Origin: Chloroflexota bacterium
GTDB taxonomy: Bacteria > Chloroflexota > Anaerolineae > Anaerolineales > DRKV01
Reading direction: 5' to 3'
Length of the DNA: 6,184 nt
NCBI GenBank assembly: GCA_011051635.1
Contig: DRKV01000341.1
Coordinates: forward strand, 1 to 6,184
Under the pieces are notes generated by a model. That model saw only the letters and a list, made by a program, of their open reading frames with translations, made no database searches and had not been told where the DNA came from. Of the stretch, positions 1 through 4,576 are shown in pieces. Positions within the stretch are counted from its first letter, which is position 1. Every line of letters starts with the position of its first letter. The translations under genes were made by a program, and so were the position numbers.

Positions 1-4
1 ATGG

Positions 5-39
5 AACGGGACCCGTTTTGTGCGGGTCCCGTTTTTTGT
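5..39 (+). terminator. Intrinsic terminator of an upstream plus-strand gene
   Basis: A perfect 11-bp inverted repeat pairs 5-15 (AACGGGACCCG) with 23-33, leaving a 7-nt loop, and a T-rich run follows (32-40, nine bases with one G). This is the classic rho-independent layout. The T-run is only on the plus-strand 3' side, so it should stop transcription entering from the left. The gene it serves is outside the window. Confidence 0.88.
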
Positions 40-97
40 TGGATACAGGTTGGGTCTGGCGACCGCCCCCTGGCGGGGATGCTGTGCGAAAGTCACG

Positions 98-168
98 GCA
101 ACAACTGCGAAACCCGCCCTCGCGGGTTGGAAGCAGTCGCTGCAGAGCGACTTCGCAATGGTTGGTGC
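98..168. ncRNA. Candidate structured RNA: three-way junction, family unknown
   Basis: Three nested helices can be drawn by eye. An outer stem pairs 98-105 with 161-168 (7 of 8 positions pair; 101/165 is a mismatch). After a 3-nt bulge (158-160) it continues as a perfect 6-bp stem 106-111/152-157. Inside are two adjacent perfect hairpins, each up to 7 bp with a 4-nt loop: 111-117/122-128 and 135-141/146-152, joined by GGAAGC. Bases 111 and 152 can be used by either the outer or the inner helices. A further 5-bp hairpin (63-67/72-76) lies just upstream. No coding potential is convincing here. I tried to match SRP RNA, RNase P RNA, tmRNA, 5S rRNA, tRNA and c-di-GMP riboswitches and none fits. 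The strand is undecided because helices read on both strands. The promoter at 246-254 is downstream, so this is not simply the leader of the next gene. Confidence 0.35.
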
Positions 169-245
169 AGTTTCAATTGCCGGGGATTGCTATATGCGAT
201 TGCCCTCTAGCGGGAACCAAATCCTCCCCTCCGGCATTGAAAGGG

Positions 246-254
246 TGTTAGAAT
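246..254 (+). promoter_or_regulatory. Extended -10 promoter for the lipoprotein-mgsA pair
   Basis: TGTTAGAAT is an extended -10 element (TG-N-TAGAAT), 27 nt before the lipoprotein start. No credible -35 hexamer sits 16-18 bp upstream (the region is C/T-rich). TTGAAA at 237-242 is too close to serve as one. The same TG-N-TAGAAT core occurs in the dnaA promoter. The predicted transcript would start near 261, giving a leader of about 20 nt. Confidence 0.45.
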
Positions 255-281
255 CCGTTTGCAAACAAAGGAGATTGTGCT

Positions 282-767
282 ATGAAACGCCTGATGCTGT
301 TTGCTCTTTTTCTCGTGTTGACGGCCTGCGCGCCTTCCGGTGCTGATGAGCGCCCGATGATTACCCCTTCTCCCCCGGTACTGGGAACCCCTCTCTCTTA
401 CCCCTTGCCAGTTTCTCCGCCTGCTCTGAAAGCCACCGCTTATCCGGCTCCGCCCTCCGAAGGAACTCCTATGCCTGCTATCACTCCCCAGAATGATATC
501 CCTCGTCCCCTGCGCCCGGCGCGTGACTACTTGGCGCAGCGCCTTGATGTGTCTCCCGAGGAAATCCACCTCGCAACTTACGAGCCGACCAATTTCCCCG
601 ATGGCTGCCTGGGTCTCCCAAATCCCGGGGAAATGTGTATCCAGGTTATCACGCCGGGGTATGTGGTCACTTTTCAGACCGACAAGGGCAATTTCATTTT
701 TCATGTCGCCCGGAGCGGCTATCCTTTCCGTATGGTTGGCGGCAACTATGAGATTCAGGACAAATGA
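282..767 (+). CDS. Putative lipoprotein with Pro-rich linker and Cys-containing C-terminal domain
   Basis: This encodes a 161-residue protein exported and probably lipid-anchored on the outer face of the membrane; its function is unknown. Residues 1-15 are a short signal peptide with a basic start and a Leu/Phe-rich core. LTAC at 13-16 is a lipobox with Cys16 as the predicted lipidated residue. Residues about 24-80 are a Pro/Thr/Ser-rich linker of the kind that tethers extracytoplasmic domains. Residues about 80-155 form a small globular domain containing [15 protein letters not shown], followed by ITPGYVVTF; Cys109 and Cys119 could form a disulfide. From memory, similar GCLGL...C...TPG domains occur in exported proteins of Chloroflexota and cyanobacteria, but I cannot name the family. 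The ATG start follows AAGGAG (268-273) at 8-nt spacing. The TGA ends one base before the mgsA start, implying coupled translation. Confidence 0.85.
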   Translation: MKRLMLFALFLVLTACAPSGADERPMITPSPPVLGTPLSYPLPVSPPALKATAYPAPPSEGTPMPAITPQNDIPRPLRPARDYLAQRLDVSPEEIHLATYEPTNFPDGCLGLPNPGEMCIQVITPGYVVTFQTDKGNFIFHVARSGYPFRMVGGNYEIQDK

Positions 768-768
768 C

Positions 769-1233
769 ATGAACGACGACGTTATCACCATCCCCATGCA
801 GGAGCGCAAGCGCATCGCCCTGGTAGCGCATGACCACAAGAAACGCGACCTGCTGCATTGGGCGCGCTTCAACAAAGAGCGTCTCTCCAGACACGAACTC
901 TGGGCTACCGGCACCACCGGGCGGCTGCTGGCCGCCGAACTGGACCTCTACATCCACCGTTTGCAGAGTGGGCCTCTGGGAGGCGACCAGCAACTGGGGG
1001 CCAAAATCGCTGCCGGGGAAATCGACATCCTGATTTTCTTTTGGGACCCCCTCGAACCCATGCCGCACGACCCGGATGTGCGCGCCTTGCTCCGCTTGGC
1101 CGGAGTGTGGAACATTCCTGTTGCAACCAACCGTTCCTCAGCGGACTTCCTTTTCTCCTCCCCCTTGATGGATACCACCTATCCCCGCGAAGTGCCGGAT
1201 TACGAGGCCTACCGCCAGCGCAAAGTAGGGTAA
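769..1233 (+). CDS. mgsA: Methylglyoxal synthase
   Basis: MgsA (EC 4.2.3.3) is a cytoplasmic enzyme that converts dihydroxyacetone phosphate to methylglyoxal and phosphate. It acts as a bypass that relieves phosphosugar build-up and phosphate limitation. The 154-residue product matches the usual length (152 in E. coli), and motifs line up with the E. coli enzyme at an offset of +2. These include VAHDHKK (His21, Asp22), ATGTTG (46-51, phosphate-binding loop), SGPLGGDQQ with Asp73 as the catalytic base (Asp71 in E. coli), FFWDPL (90-95), PHDPD with His100, Asp101 and Asp103, and WNIPVATN (114-121). I chose ATG 769 because AGGA at 757-760 precedes it by 8 nt and the length then fits. The frame stays open upstream to 493, but that part is the lipoprotein gene read out of frame. 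The gene is one base after the lipoprotein stop, so it is probably translationally coupled. No convincing terminator follows. Confidence 0.97.
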   Translation: MNDDVITIPMQERKRIALVAHDHKKRDLLHWARFNKERLSRHELWATGTTGRLLAAELDLYIHRLQSGPLGGDQQLGAKIAAGEIDILIFFWDPLEPMPHDPDVRALLRLAGVWNIPVATNRSSADFLFSSPLMDTTYPREVPDYEAYRQRKVG

Positions 1234-1381
1234 ATACCGCTTTGTAACGTTAAAGGAAACATGACGGCGTTTCTGCCTCAGAAGCGTCAGGAAAACCCGA
1301 TACACCGCGCGCGTCTGCGATTCCCCTTTCTGCTCGTTTGGGTTCTCTGGGGACGTGTTTTTTAACATTCGGCCAGTTTTT

Positions 1382-1390
1382 TGTGGATAA
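1382..1390 (-). promoter_or_regulatory. DnaA box 1, perfect consensus
   Basis: TGTGGATAA on the plus strand is TTATCCACA on the minus strand, an exact match to the high-affinity DnaA box. Confidence 0.88.
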
Positions 1391-1403
1391 CTATGGGGAG
1401 GAA

Positions 1404-1412
1404 TGTGTACAA
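1404..1412 (-). promoter_or_regulatory. DnaA box 2
   Basis: TGTGTACAA reads TTGTACACA on the minus strand, which fits the relaxed consensus TTRTNCACA. It has the same orientation as box 1, and the two starts are 22 bp apart. Confidence 0.7.
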
Positions 1413-1440
1413 CTGGTAAATATGGAGCGGAATTTTTGTT

Positions 1441-1449
1441 CTATCCACA
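1441..1449 (+). promoter_or_regulatory. DnaA box 3, one mismatch
   Basis: CTATCCACA differs from TTATCCACA only at the first base. It lies on the plus strand, opposite to boxes 1 and 2, and faces the AT-rich block about 50 bp to its right. Confidence 0.65.
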
Positions 1450-1499
1450 ACTAGGGGGATTCCGGATGGATGTTCTTCCGAGGAGGAAACAGGTAACCA

Positions 1500-1562
1500 T
1501 TGAAAAAACATGAGGAAATTTTAAGTTCAACCCTTTCTTAAAGAGTTCGTTTTTTTTAAAGT
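1500..1562. other. AT-rich block, candidate DNA unwinding element
   Basis: Within 1501-1560 I count 15 G/C in 60 bases (75% A+T), in a locus that is otherwise GC-rich. It contains an A6 run, an AAATTTTAA stretch and a T8 run followed by AAA. Its position beside the DnaA boxes fits a duplex-unwinding element. No protein signal is present. Confidence 0.55.
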
Positions 1563-1579
1563 TCCGTAGGTTTCGCACA

Positions 1580-1608
1580 TTGCGTGATACTTGCCTCTCT
1601 GCTAGAAT
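1580..1608 (+). promoter_or_regulatory. Principal dnaA promoter (sigma-70 type)
   Basis: A -35 element TTGCGT (1580-1585) is separated by exactly 17 bp from the -10 hexamer TAGAAT (1603-1608). A TG dinucleotide at 1600-1601 makes it an extended -10 (TGCTAGAAT). Transcription would start near 1615, giving a leader of about 330 nt. The DnaA boxes lie 130-200 bp upstream, so a role in autoregulation would need looping or spreading of DnaA. Confidence 0.65.
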
Positions 1609-1692
1609 ACATCTGCTCGCACAACCCTTGTTGTCGCAGCGTTTCCTCAGTTTAGTTTGACCAAAATTGAAGATTGATGCTGATTGAGGGGA

Positions 1693-1724
1693 AACCTCCG
1701 CCCAAATTTGACGGCGGGAGGGTT
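1693..1724 (+). other. dnaA leader hairpin 1
   Basis: Ten base pairs form between 1693-1702 and 1713-1724 with two bulged G residues (1716 and 1720). The 10-nt loop contains the palindrome CAAATTTG (1703-1710). No T-run follows, so it is not an intrinsic terminator. Confidence 0.5.
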
Positions 1725-1780
1725 GGATTTGTGCGCCTCGGCACGGTTGTAAGCGCCGGTTGGGGCTGGGAAGACAAGTG

Positions 1781-1815
1781 TTGACCGGTGTCGCCCCTCT
1801 CTGGGTAGGTATAAA
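1781..1815 (+). promoter_or_regulatory. Possible second dnaA promoter, poor spacing
   Basis: TTGACC (1781-1786) is close to the -35 consensus and TATAAA (1810-1815) is close to the -10 consensus, but they are 23 bp apart, well over the preferred 16-18. An intermediate -10 choice (TAGGTA, 1806-1811) gives 19 bp but is a poor match. A regulator that distorts DNA, or use of only the -10, would be needed. If used, the transcript would start at hairpin 2. Confidence 0.25.
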
Positions 1816-1818
1816 TTG

Positions 1819-1853
1819 TTGCGAAACATCCCCTGGGGATGGGGCTTTCGTAA
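1819..1853 (+). other. dnaA leader hairpin 2
   Basis: An outer stem pairs 1819-1826 with 1846-1853 (8 pairs including one G-U). An inner stem pairs 1827-1832 with 1836-1841 around a 3-nt loop. The two are separated by a 4-nt bulge (GGGC, 1842-1845). An A7 run follows on the plus strand, so it is not a terminator for dnaA. Confidence 0.55.
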
Positions 1854-1864
1854 AAAAACAATCG

Positions 1865-1900
1865 CGGCGGAGAAATTTCCTGCAAATTTGGCGTCCGCCG
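1865..1900 (+). other. dnaA leader hairpin 3
   Basis: A perfect 7-bp stem (CGGCGGA 1865-1871 with 1894-1900) encloses a second 6-bp AAATTT stem (1873-1878/1884-1889) with a 5-nt loop. The right arm carries a second copy of CAAATTTG (1883-1890). It ends 30 nt before the ribosome-binding site, close enough to influence ribosome access. Confidence 0.55.
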
Positions 1901-1930
1901 GATTATCACGTCGCAAGTATTCGTAAGTTT

Positions 1931-1940
1931 GAGGAGGAGG
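1931..1940 (+). promoter_or_regulatory. dnaA: Ribosome-binding site that fixes the dnaA start
   Basis: GAGGAGGAGG is a long, strong Shine-Dalgarno tract ending 6 nt before ATG 1947. It overlaps the alternative in-frame TTG at 1929, whose extra codons would merely translate the Shine-Dalgarno sequence. ATG 1947 is therefore preferred. Confidence 0.85.
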
Positions 1941-1946
1941 TCGTTG

Positions 1947-3308
1947 ATGAATGCACAGCAGGCCTGGCAAGCCACTCTCGGCCAGTTACAGATGGATATG
2001 CCCAAGGCGGCCTTCGATACCTGGGTTCGAGATGCCAGACTCATCTCTTGCGAAGACGGGATTTGTACCATCGGGGTGAACAACGCCTACGCTCGCGATT
2101 GGCTGGCCGACCGGCTTTCGAGCACGGTGCAGCGCATCTTGTCCGGCATTCTGGATAAAGATATCGAGGTGAACTTTGCGGTTATGCAACATGGCGGAGA
2201 GCAGACAGACGCTGAGGCCGCTCCCTCTGTCAGGAAGAGCAACGGGGGAAATGGTAGCACCCCTGCACAAAGCATCAGCAGTCGTCTCAATCGGCGTTAC
2301 ACTTTCGCCAATTTTGTAGTCGGGCCGAGCAACCGCCTTGCCCATGCGGCCTGTATGGCCGTTGCGGAAAATCCCGCTCAGGCGTACAACCCTCTCTTCC
2401 TGTACGGCGGCGTGGGACTGGGAAAGACGCACCTCTTGCAGGCGATTGGCAATTATTGTGCCGACCAGGGCCTGTCGGTTCTGTATGTCTCCTCCGAGGA
2501 ATTTACCAACGACCTCATCAACGCCATCCGCAAGCACACCACCCAGGCCTTTCGGGAAAAATATCGCCGCATTGATGTTCTCTTGATTGACGACATTCAG
2601 TTCATCGCCGGGAAGGAATCCACCCAGGAGGAGTTCTTCCATACCTTCAACACCCTGCACGGGCAAGACAAGCAGATTGTGATGACTTCCGACCGCCCCC
2701 CCAAGGCGATGAACACCCTGGAAGAGCGGCTGCGCTCCCGCTTTGAGTGGGGCCTGACCGCCGATATTCAGCCCCCCGATTTTGAAACCCGCCTGGCGAT
2801 TCTGCGTTACAAGGCAGAGCGCGGTAACTACGTCCTGGATGATAGCGTCCTGGAGTTGATTGCCCGCCGCATCAACTCCAACATCCGCGAACTGGAGGGG
2901 GCGCTTACCCGAGTGGTAGCCTTCGCCAATTTGCGGAACATGCCGATTACCCTCGACTTGGTGGACGCTGCTCTGGCCGATTTGCTGCCCCGGCACGTCG
3001 AAGTGGAGCCGCGTAGTATTATCCGTACTGTGGCAGACCACTTTGGAATCACCGTGGAGCGATTGTTGAGTCGGGAACGTTCCCGGCGCGTGGCCGTCCC
3101 CCGTCAGATTGCCATGTACCTGCTGCGCGAGGAGGCCAATCTCTCTTTGCCCCAAATTGGCGAGATGTTGGGAGGGCGCGACCACACCACTGTGATGTAT
3201 GGCTGTGATAAAGTGGCCGACCTTATGGAGCGCGATGTCCGCCTGCGGCGGCAGGTGGTCTCGCTGCGAGAGAATCTCTACGGAGAGTCTTCTCGCCTGG
3301 CTGTGTGA
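1947..3308 (+). CDS. dnaA: Chromosomal replication initiator protein DnaA
   Basis: DnaA is the AAA+ initiator that binds DnaA boxes at oriC, forms an ATP-dependent filament, melts the origin and loads the replicative helicase. The 453-residue product has all four domains. Domain I (1 to about 80, with the conserved TWV near residue 26) mediates self-association and helicase contact. Domain II (about 81-112) is a short Gly/Ser/Gln-rich linker. Domain III (about 113-345) carries Walker A GGVGLGKT (154-161), Walker B LLIDDIQF (212-219), sensor I MTSDR (246-250), the arginine-finger segment RLRSRF (261-266) and sensor II NIRELEG (312-318). Domain IV (about 350-453) has the basic loop RSRRVAVPRQ (378-387) and signature GRDHTTV (410-416). 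No key residue is missing. The start is set by the strong Shine-Dalgarno tract. Unlike the common arrangement, dnaN does not follow; the gene is probably monocistronic, driven by the promoter at 1580-1608 and ended by the terminator at 3312-3348. Confidence 0.98.
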   Translation: MNAQQAWQATLGQLQMDMPKAAFDTWVRDARLISCEDGICTIGVNNAYARDWLADRLSSTVQRILSGILDKDIEVNFAVMQHGGEQTDAEAAPSVRKSNGGNGSTPAQSISSRLNRRYTFANFVVGPSNRLAHAACMAVAENPAQAYNPLFLYGGVGLGKTHLLQAIGNYCADQGLSVLYVSSEEFTNDLINAIRKHTTQAFREKYRRIDVLLIDDIQFIAGKESTQEEFFHTFNTLHGQDKQIVMTSDRPPKAMNTLEERLRSRFEWGLTADIQPPDFETRLAILRYKAERGNYVLDDSVLELIARRINSNIRELEGALTRVVAFANLRNMPITLDLVDAALADLLPRHVEVEPRSIIRTVADHFGITVERLLSRERSRRVAVPRQIAMYLLREEANLSLPQIGEMLGGRDHTTVMYGCDKVADLMERDVRLRRQVVSLRENLYGESSRLAV

Positions 3309-3311
3309 CGC

Positions 3312-3348
3312 AAAAGCGCCGCAAGGGTTCATCCCTGCGGCGCTTTTT
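3312..3348. terminator. Bidirectional intrinsic terminator between dnaA and the convergent AI-2E gene
   Basis: A perfect 12-bp stem pairs 3312-3323 with 3336-3347. A bulged A (3324) and three more G-C pairs follow, closing a TTCAT loop. It is flanked by A4 on the left and T5 on the right, so it has U-tracts in both directions. It begins 3 nt after the dnaA stop and ends 10 nt before the stop of the minus-strand gene, so it serves both. Confidence 0.93.
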
Positions 3349-3358
3349 GAATCATCTC

Positions 3359-4576
3359 TCAGCCCTTGGGGGCGCGGCGCAGACGGATTTTGCGCCACGT
3401 TGATTTCAGGGTTTCCAGGCCGGGAATCTCGAAAGGGGGCGGGGGCGTTTCCGGGTCCGGCCAGGGGGGAAGGTCCAGCATCTTGCGCAGGACGTAGCGC
3501 ACAATCAAACGCAGGGAGGCCAATACGGGGGCTGCCAGGACGAGGCCCACCAATCCAAGCAGACGCGCCGCTACGATGGCTGCCAGCAATACGGCGGCGG
3601 GATGTACTCCTAATTGTTGTCCTAAAATGCGGGGGGAGATGAAATTATCGAAAATCTGGTCCAGGAGCATGGCTAATCCCAGGACGAGGAGGGCGTATCC
3701 CCACTGACTCAACCCAAAGTAATTCCCGTTTTGGAAGAAGGCCACCAGAAAGATGATTGCATCCACGGTGAAAGTGCCGATGTAAGGGACGAAACGCGCC
3801 AGACCGGTCAGCAAGGCGATGCTGAAGGCGAAGCGCACCCCCAGAATGTTCATCAGAATGGCGGAGGCGATAATCACCATGCTGATGATGAGCAGTTGCC
3901 CGCGCAGAAAGGCGTTCCAAATGTGGTCTATCTCGCGCCCCATGCGCCGGATGTCGTAATCGTATCCCGGTATGTGGAGATAGTTCACCATGTCGGGAAC
4001 TTGCCCGGCGTCGGCGAGGGTGAAATAAGAGAGTAGAATGACGAACAGCATCCACCCCAGCAAGTTGATGGCACGGGTGGCAATCGTGCTGAGTAGTATC
4101 CCGGCCTGCCCCAGGATGCCTTGCAGAGCGGCGATGATTTGCTGTCCGAGGTTTACGAGGTCCAGTTGGGTGAGGTCCAGGGTATACACACCGCCGATAG
4201 TGTAAACCTGGGAGATGTTACCCAATTGTTCGGGCAGGGTGGTCAACCAGACGCTGATGGAGACAATCAAACTTTGGAATTGCTGGATGATGACCAGCCC
4301 TGTAGCGGTGAAGGAGCCCACCAACGCGGCAAGCAGCAACAGGTAGATGATGTTGACAGAGGCGCGCCAGGGCAGATGGGTCAACCGGCTGAAGCCTGCC
4401 ACAATGGGGTGCAGCAGGTAGGTCAATACGAATGCCAGCAGCAACCACCCCAGGATAGAGCGGAAATACACCACCATCCCGCCTGTGACGGCCACCAGCG
4501 TCAGGCCGACGACCAGTTTTGTGGGGGCGCTCCAGGGCGGGGACGTTGCTTCAGGAGGGGGTAGATTGTCGGTCAT
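3359..4576 (-). CDS. AI-2E family transporter (second of tandem pair)
   Basis: This is a polytopic inner-membrane protein of the AI-2E family (formerly UPF0118), which includes the E. coli autoinducer-2 exporter TqsA and proteins reported as cation antiporters. The substrate here cannot be inferred. The product is 405 residues, a usual length. Hydrophobic segments lie near 20-36, 40-62, 74-97, 158-187, 226-257, 269-281, 293-306 and 325-360, with a soluble stretch at about 98-155. Family landmarks are IWNAFLRGQLLI (219-230), ARFVPYIGTF (260-269), ISPRILGQQLGVHP (313-326) and GLVGLVLAAPVLA (341-353). Position 261 is Arg where the neighbouring paralogue, and many relatives as I recall, have Glu. 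The C-terminal tail (about 368-405) is Pro-rich then basic. The ATG lies inside the end of the upstream gene (26-nt overlap) and lacks a clear Shine-Dalgarno sequence, so translation probably depends on reinitiation after that gene's stop. Confidence 0.92.
   Translation of the reverse strand: MTDNLPPPEATSPPWSAPTKLVVGLTLVAVTGGMVVYFRSILGWLLLAFVLTYLLHPIVAGFSRLTHLPWRASVNIIYLLLLAALVGSFTATGLVIIQQFQSLIVSISVWLTTLPEQLGNISQVYTIGGVYTLDLTQLDLVNLGQQIIAALQGILGQAGILLSTIATRAINLLGWMLFVILLSYFTLADAGQVPDMVNYLHIPGYDYDIRRMGREIDHIWNAFLRGQLLIISMVIIASAILMNILGVRFAFSIALLTGLARFVPYIGTFTVDAIIFLVAFFQNGNYFGLSQWGYALLVLGLAMLLDQIFDNFISPRILGQQLGVHPAAVLLAAIVAARLLGLVGLVLAAPVLASLRLIVRYVLRKMLDLPPWPDPETPPPPFEIPGLETLKSTWRKIRLRRAPKG

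Larger units (their letters stand above)
1381..1562. other. Candidate chromosomal replication origin (oriC)
   Basis: Three DnaA boxes in 68 bp lie 50 bp from an AT-rich block, all directly upstream of dnaA. This combination is typical of bacterial origins, which often sit beside dnaA. The first and third boxes are part of a perfect 9-bp inverted repeat (1381-1389 and 1442-1450), so they point toward each other. The boxes at 1382 and 1404 start 22 bp apart, about two helical turns, on the same face and strand. The box number is low compared with some origins; degenerate sites may add to it. Calling this the active origin is an inference. The same sites could also serve only for dnaA autoregulation. 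Confidence 0.65.
1234..1946. other. 713-bp gene-free region upstream of dnaA
   Basis: No credible gene lies on either strand. Positions 1234-1380 hold little: an imperfect hairpin (1263-1266/1285-1288 with inner 1271-1275/1279-1283) without a T-run, and a T-run at 1358-1363 with only a weak possible stem before it. Positions 1381-1562 hold DnaA boxes and an AT-rich block (candidate oriC). Positions 1580-1608 are a promoter. The remaining 330 bases are the predicted dnaA leader, with three hairpins and the ribosome-binding site. Confidence 0.8.

Noticed and set aside
98..168. Assignment of the RNA fold to SRP RNA (GGAAGC), RNase P RNA (GAAAGTC) or a tRNA (TTTCAAT)
   Set aside because: Only short words match; the conserved cores of these RNAs (GGAAGGAAGCAG, GAGGAAAGTCC, a proper T-arm) are absent.
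493..768. Upstream extension of the mgsA frame
   Set aside because: This part is the lipoprotein gene in another frame; MgsA's normal length is reached from 769.
1263..1288. Terminator after mgsA
   Set aside because: The hairpin is imperfect and lacks a T-run; the later T-run at 1358-1363 has only a weak 5-bp stem with a large loop in front of it.
1500..1541. Mini-gene starting at TTG 1500 after AGGAGG (1481-1486), 13 codons
   Set aside because: Spacing of 13 nt is long, the peptide is very short, and it lies in the AT-rich origin segment; the similarity to a ribosome site is probably chance.
1903..1911. Possible further DnaA box, TTATCACGT
   Set aside because: Three mismatches to TTATCCACA, too weak to list.
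1929..1946. TTG start that would lengthen DnaA by six residues
   Set aside because: Its codons are the Shine-Dalgarno tract itself (AGGAGGAGG); ATG 1947 has ideal spacing.
1652..2083. Minus-strand open frames (107 and 143 codons) across the dnaA leader
   Set aside because: No recognisable protein features and no ribosome site; they cross hairpins and the dnaA start.
1986..3398. 470-codon open frame on the minus strand opposite dnaA
   Set aside because: It is antisense to an unmistakable dnaA; the translation shows no known motif and is a by-product of the GC-rich codon pattern.
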